A program made the translations under genes and the position numbers. DNA of 50,340 nucleotides from an uncultured Acetatifactor sp. (GTDB taxonomy: Bacteria > Bacillota > Clostridia > Lachnospirales > Lachnospiraceae), in contig CAJTZD010000028.1 of the NCBI GenBank assembly GCA_910584235.1, positions 1-50,340 of the forward strand, given 5' to 3'. The first letter of the stretch is position 1. Each line of letters opens with the position of its first letter. The notes under the pieces are model-generated. The model saw only the letters and a program-made list of their open reading frames with translations, was not told where the DNA came from and made no database searches. Shown one piece after another: positions 49,373-50,340 of this stretch.

Positions 49373-50340
49373 AAAATACACGGAAGTGGACGCCAGCCTG
49401 GCGCTTTACCTGTTCCAGAAGAAGTCCAAGAAGCGCATCGTGCAGTTCTTCACCATCGTGCTGATCCTGGGCCTGTGCTTTACCATTGTGTACCCCATTG
49501 TGGGCCTGGTCCCCACTGTCTTTTCCGCCATGGAAGACCTGGGGAACCCCAACGTGATCTGGATACCGGAGGAGTTCTCCACCGTCAGCTTCAAGGCCGC
49601 GGTGCGGCTGGTGATGCCCCAGGGCATCTGGACCATGCTGGGCTCCATCCTGTACTCCGTAGGGATCATGCTGCTGCAGCTGTTCTTTTCGGCCATGGTG
49701 GGATACTCCCTGGCGCGGGTGAAGTTCTGGGGGAGGGGCATGGTATTCGGCATGGTGATCTTGGTGTTCCTGCTGCCCAGGCAGTCCCTGCTGTTAGCCC
49801 AGTACATCTCGTTCGTGCACTTCGACGTGCTGGGGATCATGAACCTGTTCACGGCGGCCGGAGAGGTGAACCTGATCAACAATCCGATCGTCCTGGTGCT
49901 CCTTGCCATCTTCGGCTTCGGGGTGAGCCAGAGCCTGTTTATCTTCCTGTTCAGCCAGTTCTTCAAGAACATTCCCAAGGAGCTGGAGGAGGCCTCGCTG
50001 ATGGACGGCTGCGGGTTCTACAAGACCTACTTCCGGATTATGCTGCCCAACGCGGTGCCCATCATCTCCACGGTGGCCATCCTTTCCTTTGTGTGGAACT
50101 ACGGGGACACGTACTACACCAACTACTTCAACCCGGACGGGAACTATATGAGCACTTTGCTCTCGTCCACCTTTATCCAGGCAAATAAGGATACGATCCT
50201 GAGGTCTCTGACCTCCTGGTACAACGTGCCGTCAGTGACGGACATGGCCTTTGACGCGGTGAAGCAGGCGGGGGTTTTAGTGTTCCTGATTCCGCTGCTG
50301 ATCGTGTATCTCATCGGACAGAGGAAGCTGGTGGAGAATA
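49362..50340 (+). CDS. Carbohydrate ABC transporter permease, second pair, second subunit, 3' end outside the window
   Basis: ATG 49362 lies in an 11-base overlap with the preceding gene and opens MKNKKYTEVDASLALYLFQK. The frame stays open to the window end (326 codons) and shows a first membrane segment (FFTIVLILGLCFTIVYPIVG), the typical post-segment loop (GNPNVIWIPEEFSTVSFKAA), further segments and the EAA loop EEASLMDGCGFYKTYFRIML. Compared with the first pair it is longer by an insertion (NPDGNYMSTLLSSTFIQANK and following) between the EAA loop and the last segment. The gene is nearly complete, as LIVYLIGQRKLVEN resembles the usual C-terminus. Confidence 0.92.
   Translation, partial: MKNKKYTEVDASLALYLFQKKSKKRIVQFFTIVLILGLCFTIVYPIVGLVPTVFSAMEDLGNPNVIWIPEEFSTVSFKAAVRLVMPQGIWTMLGSILYSVGIMLLQLFFSAMVGYSLARVKFWGRGMVFGMVILVFLLPRQSLLLAQYISFVHFDVLGIMNLFTAAGEVNLINNPIVLVLLAIFGFGVSQSLFIFLFSQFFKNIPKELEEASLMDGCGFYKTYFRIMLPNAVPIISTVAILSFVWNYGDTYYTNYFNPDGNYMSTLLSSTFIQANKDTILRSLTSWYNVPSVTDMAFDAVKQAGVLVFLIPLLIVYLIGQRKLVEN

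Overview
The window looks like the chromosome of a gut-type Lachnospiraceae (Clostridia). The evidence is purine-rich Gram-positive Shine-Dalgarno sites, GC-rich genes with C/G-ending codons next to AT-rich accessory patches, lipoprotein signals ending in a Cys, sugar ABC importers without a linked ATPase, and many short hypothetical gene types common in that family. The genus is a guess (Eisenbergiella/Acetatifactor-like). No tRNA, rRNA, intact transposase, integrase or CRISPR array was recognised.

Left part (1-7900): a 5'-truncated AAA-like ATPase with a PD-(D/E)XK tail, a LytTR fragment, a lipoprotein, an SdpI-like membrane protein and an Rpn-nuclease fragment. A complete amino-acid ABC importer operon on the minus strand (binding protein, permease, ATPase) follows, with a textbook promoter and terminator, then an acetyltransferase/methyltransferase pair and a patch of gene remnants.

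Middle (7900-27000): a GH31 alpha-xylosidase-type enzyme; a compact AT-rich two-gene cassette (DUF4365 nuclease-like protein plus an uncharacterised partner) with its own promoter and terminator; an L-fucose/L-arabinose-isomerase-family protein; a decayed AAA_14/DUF4143 ATPase; a glycosyltransferase; HisC-like aminotransferase; small multidrug export protein; a surface-protein group (lipoprotein, M6-type metallopeptidase with a 13-residue tandem repeat, proline-rich anchored protein); a methyltransferase; Hsp33; and glutamine-dependent NAD synthetase.

Accessory patch (27000-30700): an AbrB-type antitoxin remnant, an XRE regulator lying between two near-identical MerR-type operator/promoters, a MerR regulator with a DUF6591 lipoprotein, a zinc-ribbon membrane protein, and an intact hicB downstream of an internally deleted hicA.

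Right part (30700-50340): carbohydrate use. An AraC regulator diverges from a GH127/DUF1680 beta-L-arabinofuranosidase-type enzyme. A LacI regulator precedes a long operon starting at a consensus promoter at 36141: a lipoprotein binding protein with Ig-like tail, a 1001-residue membrane-anchored binding protein with two extra sensor-like domains, two permeases, an NHL/TPR membrane protein, a YIP1-family protein, a DUF5696 protein and a second permease pair, the last cut by the window end. The operon has two permease pairs, no ATPase and three unusual membrane-surface proteins; it and the DUF4365 cassette are the best candidates for undescribed systems.
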